From contig NZ_CP010681.1 in NCBI RefSeq assembly GCF_002407245.1, positions 3,108,501 to 3,172,500 of the forward strand: a stretch of DNA of 64,000 nucleotides. Reading direction: 5' to 3'. Of the stretch, positions 17,524 to 26,089 are shown one piece after another. The notes beneath the pieces are model-generated. The model had not been told where the DNA came from and ran no database searches. It was given only the letters and a program-made list of their open reading frames with translations. Each line of letters starts with the position of its first letter. Position 1 is the stretch's first letter. Both the position numbers and the translations under genes were made by a program. The stretch comes from Phaeobacter piscinae. GTDB taxonomy: Bacteria; Pseudomonadota; Alphaproteobacteria; Rhodobacterales; Rhodobacteraceae.

Positions 17524-19065
17524 ATGTTTGAAAATTTATCCGAACGCCTATCCGGTGTCTTTGACCGGCTGACCAAACAGGGCGCGCTGTCCGAAGAGGA
17601 CGTCAAAACTGCCCTGCGCGAAGTCCGCGTTGCCCTGCTGGAGGCGGATGTCTCGCTACCGGTTGCCCGGGATTTTGTGAAACGTGTACAAGAGCAGGCC
17701 ACAGGCCAGGCGGTGACCAAATCGGTCACGCCGGGACAGCAGGTTGTCAAAATCGTCCACGACGCGCTGGTGGATGTGCTACGCGGTGACGAAGATCCAG
17801 GCCAGCTGAAAGTGGACAACCCGCCAGCCCCCATCCTGATGGTTGGCCTGCAAGGTTCTGGTAAGACCACCACCACTGGTAAGCTTGCCAAGCGTCTGAA
17901 AGATAAAGAAGGCAAGCGCGTCCTGATGGCGTCGCTTGATGTGTATCGCCCTGCTGCAATGGATCAGTTGGCGGTACTTGGCACCCAGATCGGTGTCGAC
18001 ACGCTGCCGATCGTGCCAGGTCAGAAACCTGTCGATATCGCCAAGCGCGCCAAACAGCAGGCCGCCTTGGGTGGCTACGATGTCTATATGCTCGACACTG
18101 CCGGCCGCCTGCAGATTGACGAAGTGCTCATGCAGGAGGTCGAGGACGTCCGCGATGTCGTCTCCCCCCGCGAAACGCTGCTGGTTGTTGACGGGTTGAC
18201 TGGTCAGGTCGCGGTCGAAGTGGCCGAAGAATTCGATGCCAAGATCGGTATCTCCGGCGTCGTTTTGACCCGGATGGACGGCGACGGTCGCGGTGGTGCG
18301 GCGCTGTCGATGCGCGCGGTCACCGGTAAACCCATCCGCTTTGTCGGTCTGGGCGAGAAGATGGACGCCATCGAGACCTTCGAGCCTGACCGAATCGCAG
18401 GCCGGATTCTCGGCATGGGCGATATCGTTGCTCTGGTTGAAAAAGCCCAGGAAACCATCGAGGCCGAACAGGCCGAGCGCATGATGAAGCGCATGATGAA
18501 GGGTCATTTCAATATGAATGACCTGAAGATGCAGCTTGAGCAGATGATCCAGATGGGCGGCATGCAGGGCATGATGCAGATGATGCCCGGCATGGCCAAA
18601 ATGGCAAAACAGGTCGAAGAATCCGGTTTTGATGACAAGGTACTGCGCCAGCAGATCGCCATGATCCAGTCGATGACCAAGAAAGAACGCGCCAATCCCG
18701 CCCTACTTCAGGCGTCTCGCAAGAAACGCATTGCTGCAGGGTCCGGCATGCAGGTTTCCGACCTCAACAAGCTGATGAAAATGCACCGTCAGATGGCCGA
18801 CGTCATGAAGAAGATGGGCAAGATGGGCAAAGGCAAGATGCTGAAACAAGCCATGTCTGGCATGTTCGGCAAAGGCGGCGGCATGCCCGATATGGCTGGA
18901 ATGGATCCGAGCCAGATGGATCCAAAAGCGCTGGAAGCAGCGGCCAAAGCCATGGGCGGCGGCAAGGGCCTTCCCGGTGGCATGGGCGGTATGCCCGGCG
19001 GGCTACCCGGCCTTGGCGGCATGGGCCTGCCCGGCGGTCTGAGCGGTCTGGGCAAGAAGAAGTAA
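17524..19065 (+). CDS. ffh: Signal recognition particle protein Ffh
   Basis: 513-residue GTPase that binds signal sequences and 4.5S RNA. The NG domain has GLQGSGKTTTTGK at residues 108-120 and DTAGR (about 195), then TRMDGD (about 245-250). The M domain from about 330 is rich in methionine (for example MIQMGGMQGMMQMMPG), forming the signal-peptide groove. The tail (about 470-513) is an unusual Gly/Met/Pro-rich repeat rather than the short end seen in Escherichia coli. It is first in a plus-strand run of genes; the acetyltransferase follows one base after the stop. Confidence 0.96.
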   Translation: MFENLSERLSGVFDRLTKQGALSEEDVKTALREVRVALLEADVSLPVARDFVKRVQEQATGQAVTKSVTPGQQVVKIVHDALVDVLRGDEDPGQLKVDNPPAPILMVGLQGSGKTTTTGKLAKRLKDKEGKRVLMASLDVYRPAAMDQLAVLGTQIGVDTLPIVPGQKPVDIAKRAKQQAALGGYDVYMLDTAGRLQIDEVLMQEVEDVRDVVSPRETLLVVDGLTGQVAVEVAEEFDAKIGISGVVLTRMDGDGRGGAALSMRAVTGKPIRFVGLGEKMDAIETFEPDRIAGRILGMGDIVALVEKAQETIEAEQAERMMKRMMKGHFNMNDLKMQLEQMIQMGGMQGMMQMMPGMAKMAKQVEESGFDDKVLRQQIAMIQSMTKKERANPALLQASRKKRIAAGSGMQVSDLNKLMKMHRQMADVMKKMGKMGKGKMLKQAMSGMFGKGGGMPDMAGMDPSQMDPKALEAAAKAMGGGKGLPGGMGGMPGGLPGLGGMGLPGGLSGLGKKK

Positions 19066-19066
19066 G

Positions 19067-19612
19067 ATGACCATTGCGCCCACCATATCCACTGCGCGCC
19101 TCACGCTGCGCCACCACGTGATGTCGGACTTCGCGCCGCTTCACGATGTGCTGGCCAGTGAACGCGCACGCTATATGGGCGGGCCGTTTTCACTCAAGGA
19201 CAGCTGGCAGACAATTGCCGCTGAGGTGGGCAGCTGGTCCCTTCTGGGTTTCGGCAGCTGGGCAATAGAACGCAACGAAGACGGTGCACTTGTTGGCCAA
19301 GTTGGCATCAACAAACCAGCCCATTACCCCGAAGCAGAGATCGGCTGGACACTCTGCAACGGCTTCGAGGGCAACGGTTACGTCACCGAAGCAGCATCTG
19401 CAGCGTTGGAGTGGGCGTGGTCCCAGATGGGCGCTACCACCCTTGTCAGCTACATCACGCCCGAAAACGACAAATCGGTCTCAGTGGCTGAGAGGCTAGG
19501 GGGCACCCAGGATCCTGAGGCACCTTTGCCCGAAGGCGAAACTTCTGCAGATACGCTCGTCTACCGCCATAACGCACCTGATGCGGACGGCGGGATGGAG
19601 GCCTACGCATGA
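19067..19612 (+). CDS. GNAT-family N-acetyltransferase 1
   Basis: 181 residues. N-terminal strand ISTARLTLR, then YMGGPFSLKDSWQT and a loop with GWTLCNGFEGNGYVTEAASAAL, the acetyl-CoA-binding region of RimJ/RimL-like GNATs (Q/R-x-x-G-x-G/A here reads FEGNGY). Probably acetylates an amino group of a protein or small molecule; substrate unknown. It begins one base after the ffh stop and overlaps the next GNAT gene by four bases (ATGA at 19609), so the three are likely co-transcribed. Confidence 0.8.
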   Translation: MTIAPTISTARLTLRHHVMSDFAPLHDVLASERARYMGGPFSLKDSWQTIAAEVGSWSLLGFGSWAIERNEDGALVGQVGINKPAHYPEAEIGWTLCNGFEGNGYVTEAASAALEWAWSQMGATTLVSYITPENDKSVSVAERLGGTQDPEAPLPEGETSADTLVYRHNAPDADGGMEAYA

Positions 19613-20355
19613 TGGATCTCCGCTTTTCCTGCTCCACAGGCCACCGTAGCGGTGCCGCTGTGGCGACTCTGCCACGCCTGGACGGTGCTTTAACTCATTA
19701 TTTTCCGGCATCTGGCATGGTCGGACCGTCTTTGATGCATAAACAGATCGCTGCGGCCTGTGCCGCAGGGGTCGATACGGATGTGGTAATGTCAAATACG
19801 GGTTATCGTTTCCCCAGCCTCATGACGAAGAGGCTTACACTGGTGTCCCCTGCGGAAGCCGGTTTTGATGCGCATGATGCCTTCCTGCGCATTGGCGCGC
19901 CGCGGTTTATTGATGCAGCAGACGATCCGGATGCGCTGTGGTGGTCAATTGCCACCATCATCGGTCACTGGCATCTGCGCGGCTACGGGCTGTTCGCTCT
20001 GGTCGAGCGCAGCACCGGGCGCCCCGTCGGCATGATTGGCCCGTGGTTCCCCAAAGGCTGGCCAGAGCCGGAGCTCTCTTGGCACCTAACAGAGGACGCC
20101 CGCGGCAAAGGCTACGCAAGCGAGGCCGCTGAAGCCGTTCTAGACTGGATCTTTCGTGAGAAGAACTGGAGCAACATCGCCTCCTTCATTCCGGAAGACA
20201 ATGCTGCATCCATTGCTCTGGCACAGCGCATTGGCGCCCGGCCTGAGCAGTTGGTGTCGTTCCGCCTGGCCCCGGCCAACAACATGCGAACCTGGCGGCA
20301 TCAGCCGCGCCAGCGCCTGTTGGGCGAGCCTGTGATAACGGGGCGTCTCCAATGA
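19609..20355 (+). CDS. GNAT-family N-acetyltransferase 2
   Basis: 248 residues from the overlapping ATG, of which residues about 68-235 match the GNAT fold: FPSLMTKRLTLVSP, GHWHLRGYGLFALVERS, SWHLTEDARGKGYASEAAEA (acetyl-CoA loop) and ASIALAQRIGAR. The first 60 residues match nothing I know and may be untranslated, with a start at the internal ATG 19789 or 19735. The overlap with the upstream gene argues for the long form. It is closely related in order and motif to its two neighbours. Confidence 0.72.
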   Translation: MMDLRFSCSTGHRSGAAVATLPRLDGALTHYFPASGMVGPSLMHKQIAAACAAGVDTDVVMSNTGYRFPSLMTKRLTLVSPAEAGFDAHDAFLRIGAPRFIDAADDPDALWWSIATIIGHWHLRGYGLFALVERSTGRPVGMIGPWFPKGWPEPELSWHLTEDARGKGYASEAAEAVLDWIFREKNWSNIASFIPEDNAASIALAQRIGARPEQLVSFRLAPANNMRTWRHQPRQRLLGEPVITGRLQ

Positions 20356-20392
20356 TCTGTCGCCGTTTTTCATGCAGCGCGGGGGGTGTCTA

Positions 20393-20995
20393 ATGCCCTC
20401 GTCCATCCCAGTGATCGAAACCAAACGCCTGGTTCTGCGGGGCCCCGAAGCCGTGGATTATCCCGACTTCAAGGCAACGTTCAGTTCTTATCGCGCGCGC
20501 TTCATGGGCGGTCCACTGAATCCATACGAAGCCTGGATGCTCTACGCCGCTGAAATTGGCCATTGGCAGGTGCGCGGGTTTGGCATGTGGATGATCCACG
20601 ACAAGATCACCGAGGAAACATATGGGATGGCCGGGGGCTGGATGCCCGCAGGCTGGCCAGAACGCGAAATCGCCTGGATCATCTGGCCTGATGCCGCTGG
20701 TAAGGGCTATGCGCTGGAAGCCACTCACGCGGCCCGCAACTACTATTACAATACCCTCGGCTGGGATGGCGCGGTCAGCTATATTGATCCGAAGAATCTG
20801 GATTCGATCCGTTTGGCAGAGCGGCTGGGCGCACAGAAGGATCACGATGCCGACACGATTGACGGCAGCGACGCTGTCTATCGCCACCCGTCCCCGAATG
20901 CGCTGAAGGACAGCCAGCTGATCCATGGGATCGAGATGGAAATCAGCCATTACGCAGATCCCCTGTTTAAACCGGAGGGCTGGGCGCTTGACTGA
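20393..20995 (+). CDS. GNAT-family N-acetyltransferase 3
   Basis: 200 residues. IETKRLVLRGPEAVDYPDF, RARFMGGPLNPYEAW and the acetyl-CoA loop WPDAAGKGYALEATHAAR. The sequence shares a common layout with both upstream GNATs (RFMGGP here, RYMGGP in the first), pointing to tandem duplication. The start at 20393 gives the canonical N-terminus; an in-frame ATG at 20372 is preceded by no ribosome site. Function unknown. Confidence 0.8.
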   Translation: MPSSIPVIETKRLVLRGPEAVDYPDFKATFSSYRARFMGGPLNPYEAWMLYAAEIGHWQVRGFGMWMIHDKITEETYGMAGGWMPAGWPEREIAWIIWPDAAGKGYALEATHAARNYYYNTLGWDGAVSYIDPKNLDSIRLAERLGAQKDHDADTIDGSDAVYRHPSPNALKDSQLIHGIEMEISHYADPLFKPEGWALD

Positions 20996-21052
20996 TCCCA
21001 TCACCCAAAGCCGCGCGATGCGCGTTCCATTCATTCCCTCGCGGAGCCAGAA

Positions 21053-21361
21053 ATGACGACAGAGACCCAAGATCCCGTCGCCCGTGCAGCGGCGCTGCTG
21101 AAAGGCCACCGCGAGAGCATTGATCGCCTTGATGCCATTCTCGTCTACACTTTGGGCGAGCGGTTCAAGCACACCCAGGCGGTGGGCCAACTCAAGGCTG
21201 AACACGACCTTCCCCCGTCCGATCCGACGCGCGAAACCGCGCAGATCGCACGGCTCGAAGACCTGGCGGAACAGGCCGACCTGGACCCCGATTTCGCCAA
21301 GGCTTTCCTGAATTTCATCATTCAGGAAGTCATCCGACACCATAAGAAACACCAGGAATAA
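21053..21361 (+). CDS. aroQ: Chorismate mutase, monofunctional AroQ type
   Basis: 102 residues, all helical. Marks are IDRLDAILVYTLGERFKHTQAVGQLKAEHDLPPSD, with arginine and lysine in the places that bind chorismate, and the final FLNFIIQEVIRHHK. It converts chorismate to prephenate in the route to phenylalanine and tyrosine. Tyrosine and phenylalanine are catabolised through homogentisate, and that pathway is encoded about 10 kb downstream. Short operon-like spacing to rpsP (41 bases). Confidence 0.86.
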   Translation: MTTETQDPVARAAALLKGHRESIDRLDAILVYTLGERFKHTQAVGQLKAEHDLPPSDPTRETAQIARLEDLAEQADLDPDFAKAFLNFIIQEVIRHHKKHQE

Positions 21362-21376
21362 CAGGGATATCCCTGT
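21361..21376. repeat. Perfect 16-base palindrome between aroQ and rpsP
   Basis: acagggatatccctgt reads the same on both strands, starting at the last base of the aroQ stop codon and ending 27 bases before the rpsP ATG. It could be a weak hairpin, a processing site or an operator; nothing further shows which. Confidence 0.6.
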
Positions 21377-21402
21377 AAACGCCATTAAAGGAGACTGAAC
21401 CC

Positions 21403-21762
21403 ATGGCAATGAAAATTCGTCTGGCCCGCGGCGGCTCGAAAAAGCGTCCCTTCTATCGCATTGTGGCTGCTGACAGCCGCATGCCGCGCGATGGTCGCTT
21501 CATCGAAAAGCTGGGCACCTACAACCCGCTGCTGCCGAAAGACAGTGAAGAGCGCGTAAAAATGGACATGGAGCGCGTGCAGCACTGGCTGGATCAGGGC
21601 GCTCAGCCCACAGATCGTATCGCTCGGATGTTGGAAGCTGCAGGCGTTCGCGCTAAGGTGGAGCGGAACAACCCCAAGAAAGGCACCCCGGGCAAGAAAG
21701 CTCAGGAGCGCGCCGAAGAAAAAGCAGCCAAGGCTGCTGAAGCGACTGCAGACGCGGAGTAA
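21403..21762 (+). CDS. rpsP: 30S ribosomal protein S16
   Basis: 119 residues. Starts [21 protein letters not shown], a strongly conserved S16 N-terminus, and ends in a lysine-rich extension ([19 protein letters not shown]) longer than in Escherichia coli (82 residues), as is usual in alphaproteobacteria. Small-subunit assembly protein. AAAGGAG ribosome site before ATG 21403. Confidence 0.97.
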   Translation: MAMKIRLARGGSKKRPFYRIVAADSRMPRDGRFIEKLGTYNPLLPKDSEERVKMDMERVQHWLDQGAQPTDRIARMLEAAGVRAKVERNNPKKGTPGKKAQERAEEKAAKAAEATADAE

Positions 21763-21766
21763 GTTG

Positions 21767-22408
21767 ATGAACATGCGGGACAATTCATTCTCTGAAGACT
21801 TCCGCATGCAACTTGATCTGTTGATGCGTGTCCGGCGCGATGTGCGCCGATTTCGCTCCGATCCGGTGGACGAGGCAGTGCTTACGCGCTGTCTCGACAC
21901 CATTCAGCTGGCGCCCTCGGTCGGGCTCAGCGAACCCTGGCGGGTGATCCGTGTCGAAAGTGACTCAGCTCGGGCCGCCGCACTTGAGAATTTCGAGACC
22001 GCAAATGCCTCGGCGCTGGCGGGCTTTTCCGAAGCCAAAGCTGAACGCTATGCCAAGCTGAAACTGTCCGGAATGCGCGAAGCACCGGTTCAGCTGGCGA
22101 TTTACTGCGATGATTCCACAACAAAAGGTCACAAGCTCGGCGCTGGCACCATGCCGGAGATGCGCCGCTATTCGGTTGTTACCGCTGTGACCCTGTTCTG
22201 GCTCGCCCTGCGTGCCGAAGGTTTGGGGCTGGGCTGGGTGTCGATCCTTGATCCGCAACAGCTGAACCGGGATCTGGATGTTCCGGCCGACTGGCAGTTG
22301 ATCGGATATTTCTGCGTTGGCCACCCGGAGCGGATGTCCAAAACACCGGAGCTGGAACAGCTAGGCTGGGAAACCCGCCGCAACGCATTGCCGGTCGAAA
22401 CCCGGTAA
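21767..22408 (+). CDS. bluB: 5,6-dimethylbenzimidazole synthase BluB
   Basis: 213 residues, nitroreductase fold. It converts reduced flavin mononucleotide and oxygen to the lower ligand of cobalamin. Marks are RRDVRRFRSDPVDEAVL (residues about 23-39), APSVGLSEPWRV, and the C-terminal GLGLGWVSILDPQQL. GTMPEMRRYSVVTAVTLFWLALRAEG fits the flavin-binding helix. The ATG at 21767 was chosen because GGAG stands seven bases upstream; a TTG at 21764 and an ATG at 21773 are alternatives. The same organism encodes CobD at the window edge, so cobalamin synthesis appears complete at least in these steps. Confidence 0.88.
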   Translation: MNMRDNSFSEDFRMQLDLLMRVRRDVRRFRSDPVDEAVLTRCLDTIQLAPSVGLSEPWRVIRVESDSARAAALENFETANASALAGFSEAKAERYAKLKLSGMREAPVQLAIYCDDSTTKGHKLGAGTMPEMRRYSVVTAVTLFWLALRAEGLGLGWVSILDPQQLNRDLDVPADWQLIGYFCVGHPERMSKTPELEQLGWETRRNALPVETR

Positions 22409-22415
22409 TCCACAG

Positions 22416-22562
22416 ATGTGGCGATTGATCCGGCTTGCGGTTTTTGTTCTGATCGCCTTTACCGCAGGTGTTCTCTATGAACGCAACTACCAAACAGAAC
22501 GCTGTGGACTCGCAGGCGGCACTTGGACTGCTGCGCGGTTCTGCAAAGGATGGATTGAATGA
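22416..22562 (+). CDS. Small membrane protein (48 aa)
   Basis: An open frame of 48 codons, [20 protein letters not shown] then an extracytoplasmic-looking tail with two cysteines (RCGLAGG...FCKGW). It has one hydrophobic helix (residues 4-20), a positive N-terminus, and its TGA overlaps the rimM ATG (ATGA at 22559-22562), so the two are likely coupled. It is 7 bases past the bluB stop. Small membrane proteins with two cysteines are common in this family and mostly unstudied; I cannot assign a function. No clear ribosome site was found. Confidence 0.55.
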   Translation: MWRLIRLAVFVLIAFTAGVLYERNYQTERCGLAGGTWTAARFCKGWIE

Positions 22563-23062
22563 CTGAGCAGATTTGCGTTGGTGCCATTTCAGGCTCGTAT
22601 GGGGTGCGGGGCGAGGTACGCCTGAAGAGTTTCTGCGCCATGCCCGAGGATATTGAAGACTACTCTCCGCTCAGCACTGAAGACGGCAGCCAGACCTATA
22701 CGATCACCTTGGTCCGCGCCATCAAGAACGGGTTTACCGCCCGTATCGGCGGGATCGAGACCAAGGAGCAGGCCGATGCTTTGAAGGGGGTGCGCCTGTT
22801 TGCACCACGCGAGCGGCTGCCAAATCTTCCGGATGATGAATATTATCACACCGACCTGATGGGCCTTGAGGTTTATGACACCGGCGGGACACTGCTGGGG
22901 AGCGTAAAATCAGTCCAGAACCACGGCGCCAGCGATTTGCTGGAAATCGCCATCCCGGCGGAGAGCAAAACCGTGCTGCTACCGTTCACGCTGGCAGCTG
23001 TACCGACGGTTGATCTTGCAAGCGGGCGCATCATCGCAGACCCACCGGATGGCGTGTTCTGA
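22559..23062 (+). CDS. rimM: 16S rRNA processing protein RimM
   Basis: 167 residues. Starts with the family pattern [21 protein letters not shown], then [15 protein letters not shown] (PRC-barrel region) and ends in ADPPDGVF. RimM helps mature the 3' domain of the 30S subunit. Gene order rpsP-bluB-small ORF-rimM-(phosphotransferase)-trmD resembles the classic rpsP-rimM-trmD-rplS operon, here with inserted genes. Confidence 0.94.
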   Translation: MTEQICVGAISGSYGVRGEVRLKSFCAMPEDIEDYSPLSTEDGSQTYTITLVRAIKNGFTARIGGIETKEQADALKGVRLFAPRERLPNLPDDEYYHTDLMGLEVYDTGGTLLGSVKSVQNHGASDLLEIAIPAESKTVLLPFTLAAVPTVDLASGRIIADPPDGVF

Positions 23063-23067
23063 GGCTG

Positions 23068-24108
23068 TCAGCCTTCAGCTGCCAACAGCTGCTCCAAAAC
23101 ATGTTCTGCGGCGGCAGCGACATCCTGCGTTCGCTGTCGCGGTTCCGATCGTTTTCTGCCCAGTGCTGACCACAGCTTGAACAGGCGCCAGGTAAAGAAG
23201 AACCTGAAGATAGGATCCGTCGTCAGTTCTGCACCATAACCCTCCTCAAATGCTGCCCAATCCGCTCTGGCCACCCCTCCGAAACCAGGCGTGCGCCCTT
23301 CCGCAGCAAGGTGGTCGGGGCAGTTGGACAACCAAATATCGGCAATATCGCGCTGCGGGAATATTCCGTCATGGTTTGAATAGTCTATGAATGACACCTC
23401 GCTGTCGCACATCAGGATATTCCGCAGATGCAGATCTCCATGCTCCAATGCACCGCGGAATGTCTGTTTACGTGCACGCCGTGCCTCCCGGTGAAGCAGC
23501 GCGCAGAGACCCAAATACCTCTTCGGCTTCAAGACCTGAAACTTCCCGGCTCGTACCGTCTCCGCCCGCGCTGAGATCTGTTTCAGAAAGGGTTTGGGCC
23601 AGAATTGCATATCTCCGGCATCCGAAACCCTGTGCAGCTCAGCGACCGCGTGTCCAATCCGGCGAAGAACCTCTGCTCGGTCACCAAACCCGTATTCGGT
23701 CATAGTCAGCTCGCGGTAGGCAGTCTCCCCTTGGACAAAATCCATTAAAACTACAGCGCTATCTTGATCTCGCCACAGGACGTCAGGCGATGACACGCCG
23801 CATACCGATTGCAGGTCAAGCGCCGATTGCTGATGCCGATCAAGAACCCTGATCTGCCGGGCGGCAGTGGCGCCGTCAAAAACCGCCCTCAAGACATAGC
23901 GTTGCCCAGTTGCCGTTGTCACCTCCTGAACGCTGCGAACATGCTGATACCGGCTGTTCACCAGAAGCTGACGAAACCGCGCACCTTCGGCAGCCAGACC
24001 AAGGTCCGACGCAATACGTGGCCAGAACGCTTTGGCCCGCGCCTGCACATCCTCGATTGCGGCCTGATACTCATGGTCGGTTACAATAGGGGCCATTTCC
24101 GAATTCAT
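23068..24108 (-). CDS. Phosphotransferase of the APH/choline-kinase-like superfamily
   Basis: 346 residues. Brenner motif HGDLHLRNIL (catalytic Asp) and SFIDYSN (metal-binding Asp) around residues 235-265. The N-terminal lobe has AVVLMDFVQGE. It phosphorylates an unknown small-molecule hydroxyl; similar genes exist in several Roseobacters. It is on the opposite strand inside the ribosomal-protein block, ending 5 bases after rimM, so it looks inserted. ATG 24108 was chosen; it runs divergent from trmD, whose start is 55 bases away. ATG 24096 is also possible. Confidence 0.76.
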   Translation of the reverse strand: MNSEMAPIVTDHEYQAAIEDVQARAKAFWPRIASDLGLAAEGARFRQLLVNSRYQHVRSVQEVTTATGQRYVLRAVFDGATAARQIRVLDRHQQSALDLQSVCGVSSPDVLWRDQDSAVVLMDFVQGETAYRELTMTEYGFGDRAEVLRRIGHAVAELHRVSDAGDMQFWPKPFLKQISARAETVRAGKFQVLKPKRYLGLCALLHREARRARKQTFRGALEHGDLHLRNILMCDSEVSFIDYSNHDGIFPQRDIADIWLSNCPDHLAAEGRTPGFGGVARADWAAFEEGYGAELTTDPIFRFFFTWRLFKLWSALGRKRSEPRQRTQDVAAAAEHVLEQLLAAEG

Positions 24109-24163
24109 CCAAACACCAAAGCTTTTTATTGCGTGTCGTTCTAACTGGATTAAACAGCGTCTC

Positions 24164-24964
24164 ATGAGTGCACAAAACAAATCTCACGGCCGCAAGGCTA
24201 TTCGCCCCTCGTTCAAGCCACGCGAGCTGATGACGCCGACGCCGGATCTGGTCGGCGTTTGGAAGGCGAAAATCATGACCCTGTTCCCGCATGCCTTCCC
24301 CGGCATTCTGGGGGAAAGCCTGACCGGCAAGGCCCTGCAAGAGGGGCTGTGGCAGCTGGAGACCGTCGATCTGCGCCAATTCGGCATCGGAAAGCACCGC
24401 AATGTCGATGACACCCCCGCCGGCGGTGGCGCTGGTATGGTGCTGCGGGCGGATGTGCTTGGGGATGCGATTGAGCATACGATGGCGGGCGCTGTCGGCA
24501 ATTGGCCGTTGATCTACCTGTCGCCGCGCGGGCGCCGGATGGATCAGGCCTTGATGCAGGATCTGGCGCGCTGCGATGGTGTCACACTGCTTTGTGGACG
24601 TTTTGAAGGCGTCGATGAACGGGTTCTGCAACACTACGGCATTCAGGAAGTTTCTCTGGGGGATTTTGTGATGACCGGTGGCGAGATTGCAGCGCAGGCG
24701 ATGATCGACGCCACTGTGCGCCTGATCCCCGGCGTTCTTGGCAATCAAGCCTCCACCGAAGAGGAGAGTTTTTCCTCCGGCCTGCTTGAACATCCGCAAT
24801 ATACCCGCCCAGCGGAATGGAAAGGGCAGACCATTCCTGATGTGCTGATGTCCGGCCATCACGGTAAAATTGCTGAATGGCGCCAGAAAATGAGCGAAGA
24901 CATCACCAAGGCCCGACGCCCTGATCTCTGGCAGGCACACCAAGATCGCAAGACGCCAGACTGA
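24164..24964 (+). CDS. trmD: tRNA (guanine-37-N1)-methyltransferase TrmD
   Basis: 266 residues. SPOUT-type knot with YLSPRGRRMDQALMQDLA, CGRFEGVDERVL and GDFVMTGGEIAAQAMIDA, all close to the canonical TrmD. It makes m1G37 in tRNAs and prevents frameshifting. The N-terminal extension of about 30 residues (SAQNKSHGRKAIRPSFKPRE) is longer than the Escherichia coli protein. Followed by rplS after a long gap. Confidence 0.95.
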   Translation: MSAQNKSHGRKAIRPSFKPRELMTPTPDLVGVWKAKIMTLFPHAFPGILGESLTGKALQEGLWQLETVDLRQFGIGKHRNVDDTPAGGGAGMVLRADVLGDAIEHTMAGAVGNWPLIYLSPRGRRMDQALMQDLARCDGVTLLCGRFEGVDERVLQHYGIQEVSLGDFVMTGGEIAAQAMIDATVRLIPGVLGNQASTEEESFSSGLLEHPQYTRPAEWKGQTIPDVLMSGHHGKIAEWRQKMSEDITKARRPDLWQAHQDRKTPD

Positions 24965-25265
24965 ACGATTCGAAGGCGGGATTTGCGGTTCTTAAACGCG
25001 ACCTCTCCCCTTGATCCGCTGACCAAACAGGCATAAAAGGCCCCTGTCTGGATTCGCTGTTGCGTCTGTGGACCTGTGTTCTGTTGCATTTTGAAATCCC
25101 TGACCCGCCTTCTTCGGCAATTTGGGGGGCGCACGGTACACGCTTAGGAAAGAACGGAGTGATCTCTGGCGGGCTGCTATCTGCGGGACCCGGTGAAGAC
25201 CAAGAGCTCTCGCAACCGCGCAAAACTTCGTGGGCAAAACCACGAGCAACTATAGGAGACCTGCG
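24965..25265 (+). other. Long leader between trmD and rplS (301 bases)
   Basis: No gene is convincing here. It includes several weak hairpins and ends with an rplS ribosome site (AGGAG, 10 bases before ATG 25266). Long leaders before rplS sometimes carry autoregulatory structures; I cannot show one. Confidence 0.35.
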
Positions 25266-25637
25266 ATGGACCTGATCGCACAGTTGGAGGCGGAACAAGT
25301 TGCCGCCCTGGGGAAAGAGATCCCCGATTTCAAAGCCGGTGACACCATCCGCGTCGGCTACAAAGTGACCGAAGGCAGCCGTTCGCGCGTGCAGAACTAC
25401 GAAGGCGTCTGCATCAGCCGCAAAAACGGCTCCGGCATCGCCGGTTCGTTCACCGTTCGCAAAATTTCGTTTGGCGAAGGCGTGGAACGTGTGTTCCCGC
25501 TGCACTCGACCAACATCGACAGCATCACTGTCGTTCGCCGCGGCCGTGTGCGTCGCGCGAAACTGTACTATCTGCGCGCCCGTCGCGGTAAATCCGCACG
25601 GATTGCAGAAGATACAAACTACAAAGCCAAAGCGTAA
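25266..25637 (+). CDS. rplS: 50S ribosomal protein L19
   Basis: 123 residues. Starts [17 protein letters not shown] and continues [16 protein letters not shown], then [17 protein letters not shown] and [28 protein letters not shown], a clear L19. The start ATG at 25266 follows AGGAGACCTGCG. Next in the block: L31 starts 12 bases after its stop. Confidence 0.97.
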   Translation: MDLIAQLEAEQVAALGKEIPDFKAGDTIRVGYKVTEGSRSRVQNYEGVCISRKNGSGIAGSFTVRKISFGEGVERVFPLHSTNIDSITVVRRGRVRRAKLYYLRARRGKSARIAEDTNYKAKA

Positions 25638-25648
25638 GGAGTGGTATC

Positions 25649-25870
25649 ATGAAAGCAGACACCCATCCCGAATACCACTTCATCGACGTCAAAATGACCG
25701 ATGGCACCATCCTCAAGATGCGCTCCACCTGGGGCAAAGAGGGTGACACTCTGGCGCTGGACATCGACCCCACCGTGCATCCCGCATGGACCGGTGGCTC
25801 CACCCGTCTGATGGACGCCGGTGGCCGCGTGTCCAAGTTCAAAAAGAAATACGAAGGTCTGGGCTTCTAA
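25649..25870 (+). CDS. rpmE: 50S ribosomal protein L31
   Basis: 73 residues: [19 protein letters not shown] at the start and [10 protein letters not shown] at the end. It has no cysteine, so it is the zinc-free type of L31, common in alphaproteobacteria. Followed by a strong terminator. Confidence 0.95.
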   Translation: MKADTHPEYHFIDVKMTDGTILKMRSTWGKEGDTLALDIDPTVHPAWTGGSTRLMDAGGRVSKFKKKYEGLGF

Positions 25871-25893
25871 GCCAACCTGTCTTGTTTTTTCGG

Positions 25894-25921
25894 AAAACGC
25901 CGCTCTTTTGAGCGGCGTTTT
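25894..25921 (+). terminator. Rho-independent terminator after rpmE
   Basis: An 11-bp stem (aaaacgccgct / agcggcgtttt) with a 6-base loop and a T run to 25924, starting 24 bases after the rpmE stop. Confidence 0.93.
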
Positions 25922-26089
25922 TTGTTGCAACTCCGGCGACCATGTTCATTGCGCAAGTTCACCCTGAGGAAACTACAGAGCCTAAATCAGGCCCTAACCT
26001 GCGGATATCGCGCTTCCCATCGATTCGACCGGACAGTATAGTCAGCCCAAGATGCGCAGTATTTTGCGCAGTGATTGGGGGAAGTGAAC

